Source: Phyllobacterium zundukense
GTDB lineage: Bacteria; Pseudomonadota; Alphaproteobacteria; Rhizobiales; Rhizobiaceae
NCBI RefSeq assembly: GCF_025452195.1
Contig: NZ_CP104971.1
Span: 372,001 to 436,000, forward strand
Length of the DNA: 64,000 nt
Reading direction: 5' to 3'
The notes beneath the pieces were generated by a model. It was not told the origin of the DNA and made no database searches. It saw only the letters and a list, made by a program, of their open reading frames with translations. Shown here piece after piece: positions 46,189-55,966 of this stretch (the stretch's first letter is position 1; each line of letters begins with the position of its first letter). A program made the translations under genes and the position numbers.

Positions 46189-46609
46189 ATGGATGTTGTG
46201 GGCCCCAAAATATCTGCGAAGCTTGGTTCGGGTGGTGACAAACGTGGCATTCCAGTTGTTGCCATCATCGGTCTCCCGCTCTTAGCTCTACTGAGCGTGC
46301 TGTTTTTGGGATTTGGCTTTGCGTTAAAGCGCCAGCAGGCGGACTTGACCAAGACCTATTTCGAACGCACAGCCGAGTTTCTCGCCCGCGATCTGGCCGA
46401 TCAATTGGGACAATTGTTCACGCCTGCGGCCGAATATGCTGACAAGCTCGCAGCAACGCTTGCAGAAGCGAAATGCGCCACGGACGAATGCGTATTTGCC
46501 ATATTAAGGATGCAAAGGGCGATTGCCGACCGCATCCCGCAGCAGGTCGCCTATGTCCTTTTCGGAGACCGTACCGGGCGGCGCTCCTGCGCGGAACGGC
46601 CAAAAGCCC
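46189..46609 (+). pseudogene. N-terminal remnant of a membrane-anchored sensor protein
   Basis: ATG 46189 (AGGA 8 nt upstream) reads MDVVGPKISAKLGSGG, then a clear membrane helix (about residues 21-46, IPVVAIIGLPLLALLSVLFL) and an extracytoplasmic helical part (RTAEFLARDLADQLGQLFTP, CATDECVFAILRMQRAIADR). After about residue 135 the frame runs antisense through the 3' end of the next gene and stops at 46722, so the natural C-terminus is missing. A signal-transduction protein (cyclase, chemoreceptor or kinase type) is likely. The break near 46590 looks like an old deletion or recombination junction. Confidence 0.55.
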
Positions 46610-47674
46610 TTAATCGACGCGGCCCCGTGCAGCGACAGGCTCAATCTCGACCACTTCGTTGCCTGAAATCAGCACGACCTCATCGAACAGATTGGAGACG
46701 ACACAGGCGTGATTGGGAATGATACGCAGCCGATCTCCGATCTGGGGCTTATCCTCACAGGCTGAAAAATCGATCGTGCCGTGTTCCTCGCTGAGCGAGG
46801 TGACCACTGCATCCGGGTAGCCAACAATATACCCGAATCCATCCATGCCAAATGTATCGCTGGTAAGAGCCTTAGAACCGGCATCGACGATCGCTCGATT
46901 CTCTGTCGGTCGGCTGACCACCGTTGTCAGGACTGTGAGCGCACAATCGTCCCATGTGCCGACCCCTTTCGCGGCTTGAAAGCGGTCCATGTAGATATAC
47001 GTGCCAGGTCGATGTTCCGTGGCGCTCTTGACTTCATGTGCCCGCCACATATCCGGAGAACCGCCATTGGAAATGATGCGCGGATCGAGTCCAGCAGCGA
47101 TGGCCTTTTCTTTGGCAGCAGACAGAAAAGCCTCATTTTCGACAATCGCACCGGTCTTCGGATAAGTCATGAAGCCTGCAAAACGCAGGCCACCGGCAGC
47201 ATCGATCAGTTTTGCCAGCGCAACAGCTTCATCGGGCGATTGTACGCCGCAACGTCCCATTCCGGTGTCGCACTCTACCAGTACGGTGAGCGGCTTTGGC
47301 GCATCGTTGAACGTTTCGGAAAGACCGCGGACGGTAACGTCACTGTCCGCGGTGACAGCAAGCGTGACGCGTTCATTCAACGCCAACAGACGACCGAGTT
47401 TCGCTTTGCCGATAATGTTGTAGGGCAGAAAGATATCCGTCAGTCCTGCGTCGGCCATGACTTCTGCCTCGCCAAGTTTCTGGCAGGTTATGCCGACTGC
47501 GCCCAACTCGACCTGCCGCTTGGCAAAACGCGGCAGTTTGTGTGTCTTGATGTGCGGACGCACCGCCAGTTCGTGTTTGTCGGCATAGGCCTGGAAGCGC
47601 TGCATGTTCGCCTCGGCGCGATCGATATCAATGAGGACGGCCGGCGTATCGATTTCGGACAGTTTCAATTTCAA
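46610..47674 (-). CDS. D-threonine aldolase/D-serine dehydratase-like PLP enzyme (DSD1 family)
   Basis: 354 residues. Alanine-racemase-type TIM barrel beginning TPAVLIDIDRAEANMQRF; the PLP lysine is K43 in RPHIKTHK. C-terminal metal ligands are H322 and C324 in PNHACVVSN, as in D-threonine aldolase, D-serine dehydratase DSD1 and 3-hydroxyaspartate aldolase. It probably cleaves or dehydrates a beta-hydroxy amino acid. It overlaps the RpiR gene by 4 nt and ends the operon SDR, ATPase, RpiR, aldolase. Confidence 0.83.
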   Translation of the reverse strand: MKLKLSEIDTPAVLIDIDRAEANMQRFQAYADKHELAVRPHIKTHKLPRFAKRQVELGAVGITCQKLGEAEVMADAGLTDIFLPYNIIGKAKLGRLLALNERVTLAVTADSDVTVRGLSETFNDAPKPLTVLVECDTGMGRCGVQSPDEAVALAKLIDAAGGLRFAGFMTYPKTGAIVENEAFLSAAKEKAIAAGLDPRIISNGGSPDMWRAHEVKSATEHRPGTYIYMDRFQAAKGVGTWDDCALTVLTTVVSRPTENRAIVDAGSKALTSDTFGMDGFGYIVGYPDAVVTSLSEEHGTIDFSACEDKPQIGDRLRIIPNHACVVSNLFDEVVLISGNEVVEIEPVAARGRVD

Positions 47675-48552
47675 TCTCCAAGAGGCAGGTTGGGAGCATC
47701 GGTCTTGTGCAGACCCTGTAGGTTCTTGATGCGGCGCATCCGCTCCACTGCAGGGGCGCCGATTTTTTCGGCGATAGTCATTGCCAGCATATCGGTCAAT
47801 GCAAGCAGAGCATATCGTGCAGGCGAGGGACGATAGACATTTTTCCCTTCATCTATGTGGAACGGCAAGATCAGCTGGGCAGCCGATGCCAGGGAAGAAC
47901 CGGGTGCGGTGAAGGCGATCGTCTTTGCACCATACCGCCCGGCAATTGTCACCGCCTCTATCAAGGGCTTGACCTCGCCGGAAAGCGAATAAGCGACAAT
48001 CACCGTGTCCTTACTGCTGATTGCTGCTGTCATCTGCTGCATCTCGCCATCGATATGCGATGAGGCATGGATGCCGAGGCGGAACAGCCGGTTTTCCAAT
48101 TCGGTTGCCGCCATGGAGGAAGCGCCGCCCGAACCGTAGGCACGGACCATTCTCGCTCCGACGACAATTTCCGCCGCCCGGTCAAGATCGTCGCGATTGA
48201 TGAGTTTGGTGACCATTTGGATGGCGTCGGCAGCGCTCTTGGCGATGATTGAAGGAACACTGTTTCCTGTCACGTCTTCTACGGGACTAGGAATGATGAA
48301 CCGCCCGGCAATCGCCAGTGATTGCGCCAGCTTTACCTTGAACTCGCGCGTGCCTTCAAACCCAAGCATTCGGCAGAAGCGGGTGATCGTCGGCTCGCTT
48401 ACACCGGCCCTTTGCGCAAGCTTGTCGATCGAAGCATGAGTAGCGAATTCCGCATCGGAAAGTATTGCCGCGGCAACCTGGCTGTCGGAATTCTTGCCCG
48501 TCTCGGCAATTTCACGCAAGCGGGCGACAATGTCGAAATGGGGTGGCGCCAT
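47671..48552 (-). CDS. RpiR family transcriptional regulator
   Basis: 293 residues from ATG 48552 (MAPPHFDIVARLREIAETGK). An N-terminal RpiR HTH (about 30-70: ASIDKLAQRAGVSEPTITRF) is joined to a C-terminal SIS sugar-phosphate-binding domain (about 120-260: MVRAYGSGGASSMAATELEN, VIVAYSLSGEVKPLIEAV). The SIS domain usually binds a phosphorylated sugar. It is placed inside the operon, 5 nt after the ATPase gene. The pseudo-palindrome at 50527 is a candidate binding site. Confidence 0.86.
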   Translation of the reverse strand: MAPPHFDIVARLREIAETGKNSDSQVAAAILSDAEFATHASIDKLAQRAGVSEPTITRFCRMLGFEGTREFKVKLAQSLAIAGRFIIPSPVEDVTGNSVPSIIAKSAADAIQMVTKLINRDDLDRAAEIVVGARMVRAYGSGGASSMAATELENRLFRLGIHASSHIDGEMQQMTAAISSKDTVIVAYSLSGEVKPLIEAVTIAGRYGAKTIAFTAPGSSLASAAQLILPFHIDEGKNVYRPSPARYALLALTDMLAMTIAEKIGAPAVERMRRIKNLQGLHKTDAPNLPLGD

Positions 48553-48557
48553 GAGGG

Positions 48558-49625
48558 TCAGATCCGGTCTCCTGTTTTGCGGTCGAAGACATGTACTTTC
48601 GCGGGATCGATCGTCAGCATCATCTGACTTCCGGGTTCCGGGGCAATTCGATCGCGGAAGACGCAACGCGCATCAATGCCTGCAATTGTACCGAAAAGAT
48701 GCGTTTCCGAGCCTGTTGGTTCGACAACGGCGACTTGGTAAGGAAATCCTTCATCGTTGTCAGCGAGCCGGTAATGTTCCGGCCGGATGCCAATTTCGAT
48801 TTCCTGGCCCGACTTGGCGGCTGTGTCTCCGACAGGAATGGTGAACCCTTCTTGCGTGCGCATTCGGGGCTGGCCGTCGCCACGCTCCAAAGTTCCTGGG
48901 ATGAAATTCATAGCTGGTGATCCTAGGAACCCTGCGACAAATTTGTTGACTGGTCTGTCATAGAGTTCGAGCGGCGTGCCGGATTGTTCGATGCGGCCGC
49001 CGTTCATGACGACAATACGATCCGCCATCGTCATCGCTTCGATCTGGTCATGCGTCACGTAAACCATCGTCGTCTTCAATTGTTGATGGAGCGCCTTGAG
49101 TTCAGTCCGCATCTGCACGCGCAACTTGGCATCAAGGTTGGAAAGCGGCTCGTCGAAGAGAAACAGATCCGGTTCGCGCACAATTGTCCGGCCCATCGCG
49201 ACACGCTGGCGTTGACCGCCGGATAGCTGGCGCGGAAGACGATCAAGATAGGCATGGAGATTGAGCGTCTCCGCTGCCTTGTTGACCTTCGCGTCGATCG
49301 CTCCGGAAGCTTCCCGGCGTATTTTCGGGCCAAAGCCGATATTTTTGCGTGTGGTCATATGGGGAAACAGCGCGTAGCTCTGGAACACCATGGAGATATT
49401 GCGCTGCTGTGGCGCAAGTCCATTTGACAGCCGGTCTCCAATCCACAATTCGCCGGACGAGATGTCGTCGAGCCCCGCAATCATTCGCAACAGCGTGGAC
49501 TTGCCGCAGCCGGACGGGCCGATCAGCACCAGAAACTCGCCATCCCGGACGTCAAGGTCGACGCCGTGCAGCACGTTCATCGGGCCGTAGGATTTGACGA
49601 GCTCTTTGATCCGCAATCCGGCCAT
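48558..49625 (-). CDS. CUT1-type ABC transporter ATP-binding protein
   Basis: 355 residues from ATG 49625 (MAGLRIKELVKSYGPMNVLH). Walker [10 protein letters not shown], signature LSGGQRQ, Walker [17 protein letters not shown] and a C-domain with IGIRPEHY are visible. No permease gene is on this strand nearby. Its partners are most probably the binding protein and permeases of the divergent operon at 50658-53660, which lacks an ATPase, so the importer is split over two transcripts. Confidence 0.85.
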   Translation of the reverse strand: MAGLRIKELVKSYGPMNVLHGVDLDVRDGEFLVLIGPSGCGKSTLLRMIAGLDDISSGELWIGDRLSNGLAPQQRNISMVFQSYALFPHMTTRKNIGFGPKIRREASGAIDAKVNKAAETLNLHAYLDRLPRQLSGGQRQRVAMGRTIVREPDLFLFDEPLSNLDAKLRVQMRTELKALHQQLKTTMVYVTHDQIEAMTMADRIVVMNGGRIEQSGTPLELYDRPVNKFVAGFLGSPAMNFIPGTLERGDGQPRMRTQEGFTIPVGDTAAKSGQEIEIGIRPEHYRLADNDEGFPYQVAVVEPTGSETHLFGTIAGIDARCVFRDRIAPEPGSQMMLTIDPAKVHVFDRKTGDRI

Positions 49626-49626
49626 C

Positions 49627-50418
49627 TCAATTTTCCCCTGCAAGAACATCGTTGATAAAGCGCAGATTTCCGGCGGTCAGCCCGGCGTCTACGGCAAGCG
49701 CAGTACCGGTGATTCCGGATGCCGCAGACGACGCCAGGAACAGGGTAGCCTGCGCCACTTCTTCCGGTGTCACCATGCGCCCCAGCGGATAATGCGGCAA
49801 CACTCTTGCCAAAAGGTCCGGCTGGTTCTGCAGCCGGTGGTCCCAGGCCGGCGTCCGGACCGAGCCGGGACAAATCGCATTGGCCCGGATTCCGTATCGT
49901 CCGCGTTCAACCGCAAGCGCTTTCACGTAAGATATCAATCCGGCCTTGGCGGCTGAGTAGGCAGGATTGCCAAAATGGCTGAGGGCATTGACCGAGGAGA
50001 TGAAAACGATACTGCCGCTGCCACGCTTGCTCATAGCATCGACAATCGGTGTTGTTACATGAAACGCGCCGTTGAGGTTGATCGAAACTTCGCGCTCCCA
50101 CACATCGCCATCGACCTGATCCAGGGTCTCCCCACGCGTAAAGCCGGCATTGTTGATCAACACATCCGGCGTGCCCTGATCGTTGATGAAACTATTGACG
50201 GCTTCATGGACCTGTGTCCGGCTGGTCAGGTCGAAAACCAGCCGATATGCTAGCGAAAGTTCCGACATGGATTGCAGTTCCCGATCGGCCCCGGACACAA
50301 CCGCACCGGCTGCCGTAAACGCAGCGACCAGCGCCCGGCCGATCCCGCCGCCAGCGCCAGTAATGAGAACGTGCCGGTCTTTCAATCCAAGAAACTCGTG
50401 CAGATTTGATAAGGTCAT
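49627..50418 (-). CDS. Short-chain dehydrogenase/reductase
   Basis: 263 residues from ATG 50418 (MTLSNLHEFLGLKDRHVLIT); another ATG at 50430 is in frame but abuts its would-be ribosome site. The SDR motifs are TGAGGGIG (20-27), NNAG, the catalytic YSAAK and a C-terminal substrate loop. It oxidises or reduces an alcohol/carbonyl with NAD(P). It is the first gene of the minus-strand operon, 1 nt before the ATPase gene. Confidence 0.84.
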   Translation of the reverse strand: MTLSNLHEFLGLKDRHVLITGAGGGIGRALVAAFTAAGAVVSGADRELQSMSELSLAYRLVFDLTSRTQVHEAVNSFINDQGTPDVLINNAGFTRGETLDQVDGDVWEREVSINLNGAFHVTTPIVDAMSKRGSGSIVFISSVNALSHFGNPAYSAAKAGLISYVKALAVERGRYGIRANAICPGSVRTPAWDHRLQNQPDLLARVLPHYPLGRMVTPEEVAQATLFLASSAASGITGTALAVDAGLTAGNLRFINDVLAGEN

Positions 50419-50526
50419 AACCAACCACATCCCCTTGCGGTCGATGCCGCCTTGATGTCAGCTAACGGCTATCGATGAAAAAAAGCAACACCAAAAACTT
50501 CCTGTTAGACTAAATACTGACTTGCA

Positions 50527-50541
50527 TGAAATTAAATTACA
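50527..50541. promoter_or_regulatory. Candidate RpiR operator in the SDR/binding-protein divergent region
   Basis: TGAAATTAAATTACA is a 15-bp pseudo-palindrome (one mismatch between arms) lying between the two divergent operons (gap 50419-50657). It closely resembles the TGTAATT-A-AATTACA type site of HexR, an RpiR-family regulator. The RpiR protein encoded in the minus operon is therefore a likely ligand. Confidence 0.55.
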
Positions 50542-50657
50542 TTTGAATATGGCGATGCTGGTTGAGTATCGCGTTTGGAGATTTTGGAGCACTTCCCCGA
50601 GCGCGGTGAGGAGAAACAAGACCGATTGGCGTGTGGGCCAAAATAAGGGGAATCAAG

Positions 50658-51887
50658 ATGACGATCAAACAGAAACTATGCCTTCTTGCGGGAGCAAGTC
50701 TCATTGCCTTCACTACGAGCGCCTTCGCCGATAGCACGGTGCGCGTCACCATAGCGGAGTACAGCAAGGGCACAGGTCCCTACTTCGAAGAGGCTGCCAA
50801 GGCTTTTGAAACGGCCAATCCCGACACCAAGATTCAGATCGAGGTCGTGCCGTGGGATAATTTGCAACAGAAGTTGACCACCGACATTTCCGCCGGTGCC
50901 AATGCAGATCTCTCAATCATCGGCACGCGCTGGCTGCTCGATTATGTCAAGGAGGGCATCGTCGCCCCGCTCGATGAGCACATCACGCCCGACTTCAGGG
51001 CTCGTTTCATTGATACGTTCCTGTCGCCGTCAGTGATGAACGGCAAGGTCTACGGCCTGCCAATCGCCGCTTCGGCCCGCGCCATGTATTACAACAAGGA
51101 CATTTTCGCCAAGGCAGGCATCGACACGCCGCCGGCAACCTGGACGGACCTCAAGACCGCCGCGGAGAAGATCAAGGCGCTTGGCGGCGAGACCTACGGT
51201 TTCGGGCTCCAGGGCAAGGAAATCGAAACCGACGTCTATTTCTACTATGGCATGTGGTCGAACGGCGGCGAGATCGTCAAGGATGGCAAGTCGGGTCTCG
51301 ATTCACAGGCGGCGATCGATACGGCAAAGCTCTACAAGAGCTTCATTGACGAGGGTCTGACCCAGCCTGGTGTCACCTCCTATGCGCGCGAGGATGTCCA
51401 AAATCTGTTCAAGCAGGGCAAGGTTGCGACCGTCATCACCGCCCCCTTCCTGTCGAACCAGATCAAGGCCGAGGCGCCCGATCTCAAATACGGTGTGGCA
51501 CCGATCCCTGCCGGCCCGACCGGCGACAAGGGCACCTATGGTGTGACGGACTCGATCGTCTTGTTCGAAAACTCCAAGAATAAGGAGGCTGCCTGGAAAT
51601 TCCTTGATTTCCTGTTCACGACGGAGCAACGCACCAAGTTCGACAAGGTCGAGGGTTTCCTGCCAGTCAATGCGGAGGAATCCAAGGATCCGTTCTTTGC
51701 CGATAATGCCGATCTGAAGGTCTTCACGTCCCTCTTGCCGAATGCCCGCTTCGCGCCAGTCATTCCGGGCTGGGAGGACATTGCCCAGACGACATCCAAC
51801 GCCATCCAGAAGATCTATCTGGGTGAGGGCGAGCCCGAGGCCACGTTGAAAGAGGCGGCTGCCAAGATCAACGAGACGCTGAAATAA
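50658..51887 (+). CDS. Periplasmic binding protein, CUT1 family
   Basis: 409 residues from ATG 50658 ([20 protein letters not shown]); signal peptide ends near SAFADS. The mature protein begins [20 protein letters not shown] and has [20 protein letters not shown], as in SBP_bac_1. AAGGGG precedes ATG. It heads the operon with two permeases, RidA and MlrC. The linkage to amino-acid-type enzymes on both strands suggests a substrate that is not a plain sugar. Confidence 0.84.
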   Translation: MTIKQKLCLLAGASLIAFTTSAFADSTVRVTIAEYSKGTGPYFEEAAKAFETANPDTKIQIEVVPWDNLQQKLTTDISAGANADLSIIGTRWLLDYVKEGIVAPLDEHITPDFRARFIDTFLSPSVMNGKVYGLPIAASARAMYYNKDIFAKAGIDTPPATWTDLKTAAEKIKALGGETYGFGLQGKEIETDVYFYYGMWSNGGEIVKDGKSGLDSQAAIDTAKLYKSFIDEGLTQPGVTSYAREDVQNLFKQGKVATVITAPFLSNQIKAEAPDLKYGVAPIPAGPTGDKGTYGVTDSIVLFENSKNKEAAWKFLDFLFTTEQRTKFDKVEGFLPVNAEESKDPFFADNADLKVFTSLLPNARFAPVIPGWEDIAQTTSNAIQKIYLGEGEPEATLKEAAAKINETLK

Positions 51888-51892
51888 CCCGC

Positions 51893-51925
51893 AGCAGGAG
51901 GGCGGCTTTCGGCCGCCCTCCTGCT
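51893..51925 (+). terminator. Strong hairpin between binding-protein and permease genes
   Basis: AGCAGGAGGGCGGC (51893-51906) and GCCGCCCTCCTGCT (51912-51925) make a perfect 14-bp stem with a 5-nt loop, 5 nt after the binding-protein stop, followed by TTAGTTAT. It can act as a partial terminator or mRNA protector within the operon. Confidence 0.65.
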
Positions 51926-51969
51926 TTAGTTATACCTTCGCTATTACCAAGCCAAATATCGAGAAGCCG

Positions 51970-52839
51970 ATGCAAAGGGCTACAGCCCCCTACATTCTGA
52001 TTCTGCCGAGTTTCGTCCTGGCGGCGGCCATCATTCTCTGGCCACTCAAGGAAATCGTTTCGCTGTCGTTGCATGACGTCAATCGCTTTGGCATGTTGCG
52101 CGACTTCATCGGGCTCGAGCATTTCCGCGTCCTGTTTGCCGATCCGGACTTCATTGCCGCAACCTGGAGGACGCTTGTCTGGACGGCGGCGGTGGTGCTT
52201 GGCACACTGATCGTCTCCGTTCCGATTGCGCTGATCCTCAATGAAGATTTTTACGGGCGGGGCATCGCCCGTATCCTCATCATGCTGCCCTGGGCGATAT
52301 CGCTGACCATGACCGCTATCGTGTGGCGCTGGGCTCTCAACGGCGAGAGCGGCATGCTCAATTCTGCTTTGCGTGGACTTGGTCTTATCAACACCAATAT
52401 CCAGTGGCTGGCCGAGGCGTCTACCGCATTTCCCATGCAGATCCTCATCGGCATCCTGGTCTCGGTTCCGTTTACGGTCACGATCTTCTTAGGCGGGCTT
52501 TCCTCCGTTCCGGACGATCTCTATGAGGCGGCGGCGACGGAGGGAGCGGGGAGTTGGGATCAGTTCCGGCTGATCACGTTGCCCTTGCTCCGACCCTTCA
52601 TCAACATCGCCTTCGTTTTGAACACTATTTACGTTTTCAATTCCTTTCCGATCATCTGGGCGACGACGCAAGGCGGCCCCGCCAACTCGACCGATATTCT
52701 GGTCACATATCTTTACAAAGTCGGCTTCCGGATCGGCAGGCTCGGCGAAGCCGCAGCTGTTTCACTGATCATGTTCGCCATTCTTCTGGTCTTCACCATC
52801 ATCTATGTGCGGCTAGCGATGCGCGAGGCGAAGGCATGA
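51970..52839 (+). CDS. CUT1 ABC transporter permease (MalF type)
   Basis: 289 residues. It starts [20 protein letters not shown]; membrane segments follow, with the coupling loop [20 protein letters not shown]. Its TGA overlaps the next permease ATG (ATGA). It forms the channel with the 52836-53660 product and is presumably driven by the ATPase encoded divergently at 48558-49625. Confidence 0.84.
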   Translation: MQRATAPYILILPSFVLAAAIILWPLKEIVSLSLHDVNRFGMLRDFIGLEHFRVLFADPDFIAATWRTLVWTAAVVLGTLIVSVPIALILNEDFYGRGIARILIMLPWAISLTMTAIVWRWALNGESGMLNSALRGLGLINTNIQWLAEASTAFPMQILIGILVSVPFTVTIFLGGLSSVPDDLYEAAATEGAGSWDQFRLITLPLLRPFINIAFVLNTIYVFNSFPIIWATTQGGPANSTDILVTYLYKVGFRIGRLGEAAAVSLIMFAILLVFTIIYVRLAMREAKA

Positions 52840-53660
52840 GCAGGAAACTCAAACGTTCGATCTTGTTCTGGCTGCTGCTGTCGCCAATCGTGGTGGTGAT
52901 CCTGTTTCCCTACGCGGTGATGACCATCTCGGCGCTCAAATCTGCGACGGAAGTGCTCAATCCAAACTGGTGGCCGTCGGAATTGCGCTGGCAGAATTTC
53001 CCTGAGATGTGGCAGACATCAGGGATTGCCGAGGCGCTGGCCAATTCGCTCTACGTGTCGGCGCTCTCGACTGTGCTGACCATCCTCGTGTCGATCCCGG
53101 CCGCCTATGCCCTTAGCCGTTACCAGTTCGCCGGGCGTGATCTGTTTCGCCAATTTCTCCTCGTCTCGCAGATGCTGTCGCCGATAGTCCTTGTCATCGG
53201 CCTGTTCCGGCTGGTTGCTGGTGCCGGCATGATCGACAGCCTCAATGTGCTGGTCGTCATCTACACCGCCTTCAACATAGCCTTCTGCGTGTGGATGCTG
53301 CAGAGCTATTTTTCGACGATTCCGCGCGATCTTGAGGAAGCCGCGTGGATGGAAGGCGCGAGCCGCTGGCGCACGCTGATCGCCGTGTTCCTGCCCTTGG
53401 CTGTTCCGGCCATGGTCGTCACGGCGATCTTCACCTTCATCAACGCCTGGAACGAGTTCGTCATCGCATTGACGATGTTGCGTACCGAGGGCACGTACAC
53501 GCTGCCGATCCGCGTCTTTTCGCTCGTAGCCGGACGCTATACGGTCGACTGGCACTATGTCATGGCCGCGGCCTTCGTCGCCTCCGTGCCCGTCGCCATT
53601 CTTTTTGCCTGGTTGCAGCGTTATCTTGTACGCGGGCTTTCCATTGGCGCCGTCAAATGA
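52836..53660 (+). CDS. CUT1 ABC transporter permease (MalG type)
   Basis: 274 residues from ATG 52836 ([20 protein letters not shown]), fixed by the 4-nt overlap with the first permease; the frame is open further upstream but only as a shadow of that gene. Coupling loop [20 protein letters not shown] and C-terminus [13 protein letters not shown] are typical. Confidence 0.84.
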   Translation: MSRKLKRSILFWLLLSPIVVVILFPYAVMTISALKSATEVLNPNWWPSELRWQNFPEMWQTSGIAEALANSLYVSALSTVLTILVSIPAAYALSRYQFAGRDLFRQFLLVSQMLSPIVLVIGLFRLVAGAGMIDSLNVLVVIYTAFNIAFCVWMLQSYFSTIPRDLEEAAWMEGASRWRTLIAVFLPLAVPAMVVTAIFTFINAWNEFVIALTMLRTEGTYTLPIRVFSLVAGRYTVDWHYVMAAAFVASVPVAILFAWLQRYLVRGLSIGAVK

Positions 53661-53681
53661 CCAACACAAGGACTAGAGATC

Positions 53682-54047
53682 ATGACCAAACAACATTTCG
53701 GCCAAGCACATGTGCCGTTGTCGCCTGCAGTGCGCGCCGGGGATTTCATCTATGTTTCAGGGCAGGTTCCGGTGGGTGCTGATGGCACGGTCATTGTTGG
53801 CGGGATCGAAGCCCAGACAAAAAAGGTGATGGAGAACGTCCAGTCCGCCCTGGCACTGGCGGGTGCAGACCTTTCCGACGTGGTCAAGACCTTCGTCATT
53901 CTCGAAGACGCCCGCGAATTCGGGGCATTCAACAAGGTCTATGCCACCTATTTCCCGAAGGATCCGCCCGCGCGCACGACGATTGAATCGCGGCTGATGA
54001 TCGACATCAAGATCGAAATCGAAGCCATCGCCTACAAGCCACTCTGA
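53682..54047 (+). CDS. RidA family (YjgF/YER057c/UK114) protein
   Basis: 121 residues covering the whole RidA fold: FIYVSGQVP, then the conserved Arg in PPARTTIESR (R98) and KIEIEAIAY at the C-terminus (E114), which position the imine or enamine in RidA deaminases. RidA removes reactive 2-aminoacrylate-type intermediates from PLP enzymes such as serine/threonine dehydratases. A DSD1-type PLP enzyme encoded on the opposite operon would be a natural source of such an intermediate. It lies 21 nt after the permease gene and 10 nt before the mlrC-like gene. Confidence 0.86.
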   Translation: MTKQHFGQAHVPLSPAVRAGDFIYVSGQVPVGADGTVIVGGIEAQTKKVMENVQSALALAGADLSDVVKTFVILEDAREFGAFNKVYATYFPKDPPARTTIESRLMIDIKIEIEAIAYKPL

Positions 54048-54057
54048 GATCACATTC

Positions 54058-55527
54058 ATGCGCATATTTGCTGCGTCGTTCGCGACGGAAACCAACACTT
54101 TCTCCCCTGTGCCAACAGACCGTGCCAGCTTTGAAACGGCGTTCTATGCGGGGCCGGGCGAACATCCGGAAACACCGACCTTGTGCTCGGCGCCCATGGT
54201 GGTTCTACGGCGCAGGGCCCGCGCGGAAGGATTCACGCTGATCGAAGGAACCGCGACCTGGGCCGAACCTGGGGGATTGCTGCAGCGGCAAGCCTATGAG
54301 GGTCTGCGCGACGAGATCCTTGACCAGCTCAAGGCAGCGCTGCCCGTCGATGGTGTGATTCTCGGCCTGCATGGCGCTATGGTCGCGCAAGGATACGATG
54401 ACTGCGAGGGCGATCTTCTCGAGCGGATCCGCAATCTCGTCGGGCCTGATGTACTTATCGCATCTGAACTCGATCCACACAGCCACCTGACGAAGAAGCG
54501 CGTCATCAATGCGAATATACTTGCGGCCTTTCTGGAATTTCCGCACACGGATTTCTACGAACGCGGCGAGCATGTAGTGGAACTCGCCTTGCGTACACTC
54601 AGAGGTGAGATCACACCGGTCATTTCAACCTTCGATTGCCGCATGATCGGCGTCTATCCGACCAGCCGTGAGCCGATGCGTTCTTACGTGGATCGTCTGA
54701 AAGCCCTGCAGGGCAACGATGGCATCCTTTCTGTCTCGCTCATTCATGGCTTCATGGCTGGAGATGTCCCGGAACTCGGCACCCAACTCATGGTCGTCAC
54801 TGATAATGAGCCGGCAAAGGGTTTAGCGCTCGCGAAGAAATTGGGCATGGAGTTGTTCGCGATGCGTGGAACGACGGCGATGCCGATGCTCGACACGGAA
54901 GCCGGGTTGAACAGGGCCGTTGCGCTCGTTGCGCAGAAGCCGGGTAAGCCGGTCGTTGTTGCAGACGTCTGGGACAATCCGGGCGGAGGTGTTGCCGGAG
55001 ATGGCACGCTAATCCTGCGAAGGATCATCGAGCGCGGTATCGACAATGTCGCCGTGGCGACGATCTGGGATCCGATCGCGGTGACCTTCTGTCTGGCAGC
55101 AGGTGAGGGCGCACATATCCAGTTGCGCTTTGGCGGCAAGGCAGGCCCGGATGGCGGCGCACCGATCGATGCGCGTGTCGAAGTGCTCAAGGCCGTGCAT
55201 GAAGGATGGCAGAGTTTCGGCAAGAGCCGGGTTACGCTTGGACCTGCAGCGGTCATCCGCCTTGAGGGCACAGATATCGAGATCATCCTCAACACCAACC
55301 GGACGCAAACCTTTGAGCCAGACATTTTCTCCAATCTCGGCATCGATCCCGGGTCTAAGGACATGCTGCTTGTCAAGTCGACGAACCATTTCCATGCGGG
55401 TTTCGAGCCAGTGGCGGCGGACATCATTTATATTGACGCTGGTGCGCCCTATCCCTCCAATCCGAAAAAGACGGACTATCGCAAACTTTCGCGCGAAATC
55501 TGGCCTCGGGTCGAGATGCCGTTCTGA
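54058..55527 (+). CDS. MlrC-like metallopeptidase (M81 family)
   Basis: 489 residues of the M81/MlrC family. Motifs are FATETNTFSP near the N-terminus, LHGAM, the metal-type ELDPHSHLT and the C-terminal STNHFHAGF. MlrC hydrolyses linear microcystin and its tetrapeptide; most homologues have unknown substrates and occur with ABC importers. It lies 10 nt after ridA and closes the operon. A peptide or amide hydrolase acting on the imported compound is the likely role. Confidence 0.83.
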   Translation: MRIFAASFATETNTFSPVPTDRASFETAFYAGPGEHPETPTLCSAPMVVLRRRARAEGFTLIEGTATWAEPGGLLQRQAYEGLRDEILDQLKAALPVDGVILGLHGAMVAQGYDDCEGDLLERIRNLVGPDVLIASELDPHSHLTKKRVINANILAAFLEFPHTDFYERGEHVVELALRTLRGEITPVISTFDCRMIGVYPTSREPMRSYVDRLKALQGNDGILSVSLIHGFMAGDVPELGTQLMVVTDNEPAKGLALAKKLGMELFAMRGTTAMPMLDTEAGLNRAVALVAQKPGKPVVVADVWDNPGGGVAGDGTLILRRIIERGIDNVAVATIWDPIAVTFCLAAGEGAHIQLRFGGKAGPDGGAPIDARVEVLKAVHEGWQSFGKSRVTLGPAAVIRLEGTDIEIILNTNRTQTFEPDIFSNLGIDPGSKDMLLVKSTNHFHAGFEPVAADIIYIDAGAPYPSNPKKTDYRKLSREIWPRVEMPF

Positions 55528-55604
55528 TTTGTCAAAGAGCGGGCGTACCTTCCCCTTGCCACGCCCGCTTTCGCGTCTGGCCATTGCTTGCATGCCGGGA
55601 AGAC

Positions 55605-55659
55605 GGGCGGTCGTCGAAGCGCGTCTTTGTAGATAAATAATGCGATCCGAAGACCGCCC
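55605..55659 (+). repeat. Imperfect inverted repeat in the 465-nt gap after the mlrC-like gene
   Basis: The gap 55528-55992 has no convincing gene. Arms GGGCGGTCGTCGAAGCGC (55605-55622) and GCGATCCGAAGACCGCCC (55642-55659) pair at 15 of 18 positions across a 19-nt loop. It may end the upstream operon or be a dispersed repeat. The remainder (55660-55955) is GC-rich and unexplained. Confidence 0.5.
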
Positions 55660-55966
55660 GCTAACGTTGTCCCCCTGCCGGCCAGCTTCTGCTTGTTCCG
55701 AAGGGCGAGTGGATGAACGCCTGACGAACAGGTCGGCCAGCGCCTGGGTCCGTTGCCCGCTCGCTGACACGCCGTCCTTCCCCACTTTCGAACGGCTCCG
55801 GAAGCAGCTCCCCATGGAAAGGACGGGGATAGGATAACCCGGGTTCGGAGGGTGTTGGATAAGTTTGTGGGTTTTTTTGGAGTGGTCGTTCGTAAGCCGT
55901 CGCCAGATGGTTCGCCAGCCGGTACAACACCACTTTCTCATGCTGACGGAGTTAGCTTGCATTTAC

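Noticed and set aside
46781..47836. 351-codon plus-strand frame opposite the D-threonine-aldolase-like gene
   Set aside because: It is antisense to the PLP enzyme, with no ribosome site or domain pattern.
55640..55837. Open frame in the gap after the mlrC-like gene
   Set aside because: It has no ribosome site or recognisable pattern and its composition fits non-coding GC-rich DNA.
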